The notes beneath the pieces were generated by a model that was not told the DNA's origin, made no database searches, and was given only the letters and a program-made list of their open reading frames with translations. The position numbers were made by a program, and so were the translations under genes. Of a stretch of 24,114 nt of DNA, positions 21,514-24,114 are shown piece by piece. The first letter of the stretch is position 1. Each line of letters starts with the position of its first letter. This DNA comes from an uncultured Selenomonadales bacterium (GTDB lineage Bacteria; Bacillota_C; Negativicutes; Selenomonadales; Selenomonadaceae): NCBI GenBank assembly GCA_937916025.1, contig CALGGX010000265.1, forward strand, positions 1 to 24,114. The letters run 5' to 3'.

Positions 21514-24114
21514 ATGAACATAAAAGGAGAAGAGCACAATGATTTGTGCGTTGGAATTGATCTCGGAACGACCAATTCCGTATTGTCAATCATTAATGTC
21601 AAATTGAATGGAGATATCATCAGCAAGGTGGTGGAAATTCCGCGTGCCGTCGACACTTACACTGTCGTCGAGGGCGCGAAATTCAACACGCAAAGGCGGC
21701 CCACTCTGCCGTCGTGTGTGTATTACGACGATGAGCATCATTACAAAACCGTGGTCGGTGACTTCGCAAAGAAAAGATATCCGGTGCGTCCGCATTTGGT
21801 TGCGAAGTCGATCAAAAGTCAAATGGGGCAGGAATATGTCACAGGCTTATCGGCAGAAGTCCCCGATAAGACGCCGTCACAAATCTCCGCGCGGATTCTC
21901 GAGCACATGATCCGACATGCGGAAAAGATCTTCCGGACGAAGATCGATGACGCGGTGATCACCGTGCCGGCGAATTTTGACTCGAGCATGTGTCGGGCGA
22001 CGCGAGATGCGGCGGAACTTGCCGGGATCAAAATCAAAAACGACGACGGTTCGGAGCGTCCGGTGCTGTTGAGCGAGCCGAACGCCGTCATTTACGACTT
22101 CATCAATCAAGCACACAACGGCGAGATTCCGTCAAACGTGCTTGATTTGAGTCGCCAAAAAAATGTAATGGTATTTGATCTCGGCGGCGGCACGCTCGAC
22201 ATAACTCTCCATGAGATCGAGCGGCGCGACAGCTCCAAAGAGATTTTGAAAGTCAACGAAATTGCAACAAACCGATATACTCTGCTCGGCGGCGACGATT
22301 TCGACAACGCAATCGCCGAGGCGATGTTTCGCCGATATGTCAAACAGCATGAAAAGCATGCGGATATCGTCAGCAAACTGCGGCGCGAAAAAAAGACGAT
22401 CATGCCGCAATTACTCGTTTATGCCGAAGAGCTGAAACTCGAGTTAAGCGATCGCAAAAACGAAAACACCATGTCATTCGGCTGGGATGAAGATGAAGAC
22501 GACGAGGATTTTCCGATCGGCGGCAACATCAGCTCGACCGGCTACGCTTATGACGACACGTTTACCGTCGAGGAGATCGAAGAGATTCTCAAGCCGTTTA
22601 TGGGCGAGCAACTGCAATTCAACGATTACAAACGCGTCGACGAGCTCAACGGCGAGTCGAATACCCGAAACATCATCTATCCGATCCTCGACGTACTCAA
22701 AAAAGCGTCGGAGAAATTCAATTCGTCCGAAGTCAAAATCGACGCGGTGATCATGAACGGCGGCATGTCGAAATTCTACATGGTGACCGATCGGCTGAAG
22801 AAATTCTTCGGCTTCGATCCGATCGTCGCGCTCGATCCCGACCAAGCCGTCGCGCGCGGAGCCGCCGTTTATCATTATTATCTCCACAAATACGAAGAGA
22901 TCAAAGACAACATGCGTCTGGTCGGCGATACATCTTCCGCGCGGAGCGAAGCGGATAAGGAATTCGAGTCCGACGGTGACATTACGCTTCTCAAGCCGCC
23001 GCTGTCAATTGAATGGGGCAGGAACATTCTCAACGACAGTCTGTATCTCAAAATGAAGAACGACACGCATGTAAAAATCATTCCTTCCGGCGCGGAGCTT
23101 CCTTACACGTCCGAGATGATGCGGGGCTTCAAACTGATGCCGAACTACAAACAGATCGCGATTCCGATTGCGAGTCGAAACATCGACAACACGTATCGGG
23201 TGATCGCGCGCGGCAACATCGTCTTCACTCGGAAATATCCCGACGGCGCGTACGTTGCCTTCCGTGTGTACATGGCGAGCTCGAAAGTGATCACGATGGA
23301 AGCGTGGACGTGCAACGATGTCGACGGCACGCAAATCCTCGAGCAGGGGCGCGTCGACATTTCCATTCACACCGACTTCAGCTCCGACAAGAAGAATAAG
23401 ATCGTTCCGCGCGGCGGCTCGAATTTAAAGCCGGACGCGGTTTTGAACAACATCGAGCAACTCTGTCGAAACTACGAAAATCTTTACGGCAAGGCATTCA
23501 TTGCAAAAAAATCGGCGATTGCAAAAGAAATTCGTACGCTCGTCAACAGCGTCTGCACGGCGGGAAATACCGAAGAATTTGCCGCACCGATCCTTCGCAT
23601 GCTCGGCAACACTCGGAGCAACGAATTCAAGCAGCGTTGCTTCATCATCGCACGGAAGATCGGCGGCAATTGGTCCGATGCGCAGAAAAAACAGTTGGCA
23701 AATTTCTGCATGATGCAACTCGACAGCGATCTGCAGGGCATCAGCCTTCGCGATTATTGGAGCTCGTCGTCGAATACGAATACAAAATTGCAGGCGATTT
23801 TTGCAATGTCGATGTGCGCCTCGGAAGATCAGCTCAATCGGCTCGAGAAGTTGCATTCCGACGAGAGATATCTCAACGCCTGCCTTTACGCTCACGCGAA
23901 GACGAAGACGCAAATCGAATGGATTTACAATTGTTTCAAACGCGATATCGGCATTGTCAATCGCGGCTCGAAAAGCAACATTCAGTTCAGCTCATACTCG
24001 ATCGGGCTGGTGTTTTATCTCGATGAAGGCTTGGCGAGCGCGAAACTCAACAAAAACTCCGTCGTCAAAGATCTGTGCGATGCGATCTTCTCGCAAAAGA
24101 TCTCGATTGACGAG
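21514..24114 (+). CDS. Large Hsp70-like chaperone ATPase (3' end beyond window)
   Basis: An open frame of 867 codons that leaves the window without a stop. The Hsp70 ATPase is intact: GIDLGTTNS (14-22, phosphate 1), ITVPANFD, LLSEPNAV (the catalytic Glu), VFDLGGGTLDITL (220-232, phosphate 2), LLGGDDFDNAI, and VIMNGGMSKF (412-421, adenosine site). An acidic insert lies at about 324-333. After a linker with LLKPPLSIEWG (492-502), a DnaK-like substrate-binding beta domain follows (about 500-610), containing IIPSGAELPYTSEM. From about 640 to the window end there is helical sequence not found in DnaK, which is about 610-640 aa in total. This is not the housekeeping DnaK. GGAGG (21503-21507) supports the ATG at 21514. 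The exact partner and clients are unknown. Confidence 0.9.
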   Translation, partial: MNIKGEEHNDLCVGIDLGTTNSVLSIINVKLNGDIISKVVEIPRAVDTYTVVEGAKFNTQRRPTLPSCVYYDDEHHYKTVVGDFAKKRYPVRPHLVAKSIKSQMGQEYVTGLSAEVPDKTPSQISARILEHMIRHAEKIFRTKIDDAVITVPANFDSSMCRATRDAAELAGIKIKNDDGSERPVLLSEPNAVIYDFINQAHNGEIPSNVLDLSRQKNVMVFDLGGGTLDITLHEIERRDSSKEILKVNEIATNRYTLLGGDDFDNAIAEAMFRRYVKQHEKHADIVSKLRREKKTIMPQLLVYAEELKLELSDRKNENTMSFGWDEDEDDEDFPIGGNISSTGYAYDDTFTVEEIEEILKPFMGEQLQFNDYKRVDELNGESNTRNIIYPILDVLKKASEKFNSSEVKIDAVIMNGGMSKFYMVTDRLKKFFGFDPIVALDPDQAVARGAAVYHYYLHKYEEIKDNMRLVGDTSSARSEADKEFESDGDITLLKPPLSIEWGRNILNDSLYLKMKNDTHVKIIPSGAELPYTSEMMRGFKLMPNYKQIAIPIASRNIDNTYRVIARGNIVFTRKYPDGAYVAFRVYMASSKVITMEAWTCNDVDGTQILEQGRVDISIHTDFSSDKKNKIVPRGGSNLKPDAVLNNIEQLCRNYENLYGKAFIAKKSAIAKEIRTLVNSVCTAGNTEEFAAPILRMLGNTRSNEFKQRCFIIARKIGGNWSDAQKKQLANFCMMQLDSDLQGISLRDYWSSSSNTNTKLQAIFAMSMCASEDQLNRLEKLHSDERYLNACLYAHAKTKTQIEWIYNCFKRDIGIVNRGSKSNIQFSSYSIGLVFYLDEGLASAKLNKNSVVKDLCDAIFSQKISIDE

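Noticed and set aside
21514..24114. Housekeeping DnaK
   Set aside because: Too long, with an acidic ATPase insert and a non-DnaK C-terminal region, and without the dnaK-dnaJ/hrcA neighbourhood.

Overview
This window reads as about 24 kb of chromosome from an anaerobic, flagellated Firmicutes-type bacterium, most likely Negativicutes/Selenomonadaceae. That placement is inferred from gene order and content (flgN-flgK-flgL-yviE-fliW-csrA-flaG-fliD-fliS, the cdaA/cdaR/glmM locus, and a CbiK-type cobalt chelatase), not from a marker gene. There are no insertion sequences, CRISPR arrays, tRNAs or rRNAs that I can see. No stretch over 300 bases lacks a gene.

Region 1 (77-9944, + strand) is a late flagellar operon. 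It holds the hook-filament junction proteins FlgK and FlgL with their chaperone FlgN, YviE (DUF6470), the FliW-CsrA post-transcriptional switch, FlaG, a very large filament cap FliD (1075 aa, with two sets of internal tandem repeats), the flagellin chaperone FliS and a FliT-like protein. The operon runs head-on into region 2. A good intrinsic-terminator shape for it lies about 145 nt further on, antisense inside cbiK.

Region 2 (9928-16405, - strand, read right to left) is the cyclic-di-AMP/peptidoglycan-precursor locus: cdaA, a GT2 glycosyltransferase, cdaR, an FAD-dependent dehydrogenase, glmM and cbiK. Coupling is tight, with ATGA or TGATG overlaps at four of the five junctions. cdaR carries an in-frame TAG at codon 74, although the protein-like sequence continues in the same frame on both sides. 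None of the 19 complete genes here ends in TAG.

Region 3 (16518-19009, - strand) has ilvE (branched-chain aminotransferase), with a near-consensus sigma-A promoter, and a MATE-family efflux pump.

Region 4 (19169 to the window end, + strand) is the least familiar part. Its own promoter precedes a compact metallo-beta-lactamase/beta-CASP-like protein, a protein whose C-terminal half looks like a GrpE nucleotide-exchange factor, and a large Hsp70-like ATPase (at least 867 aa, cut by the window end). I read this as a dedicated Hsp70/GrpE-like chaperone pair attached to a putative nuclease-fold protein. It is the best candidate here for an undescribed system.

Six copies of a palindromic repeat built from heptamers (ATTACGC / TAATTCG) sit in the intergenic gaps, usually right against a Shine-Dalgarno sequence. 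They share loop and terminal sequences and look like a dispersed non-coding element family.
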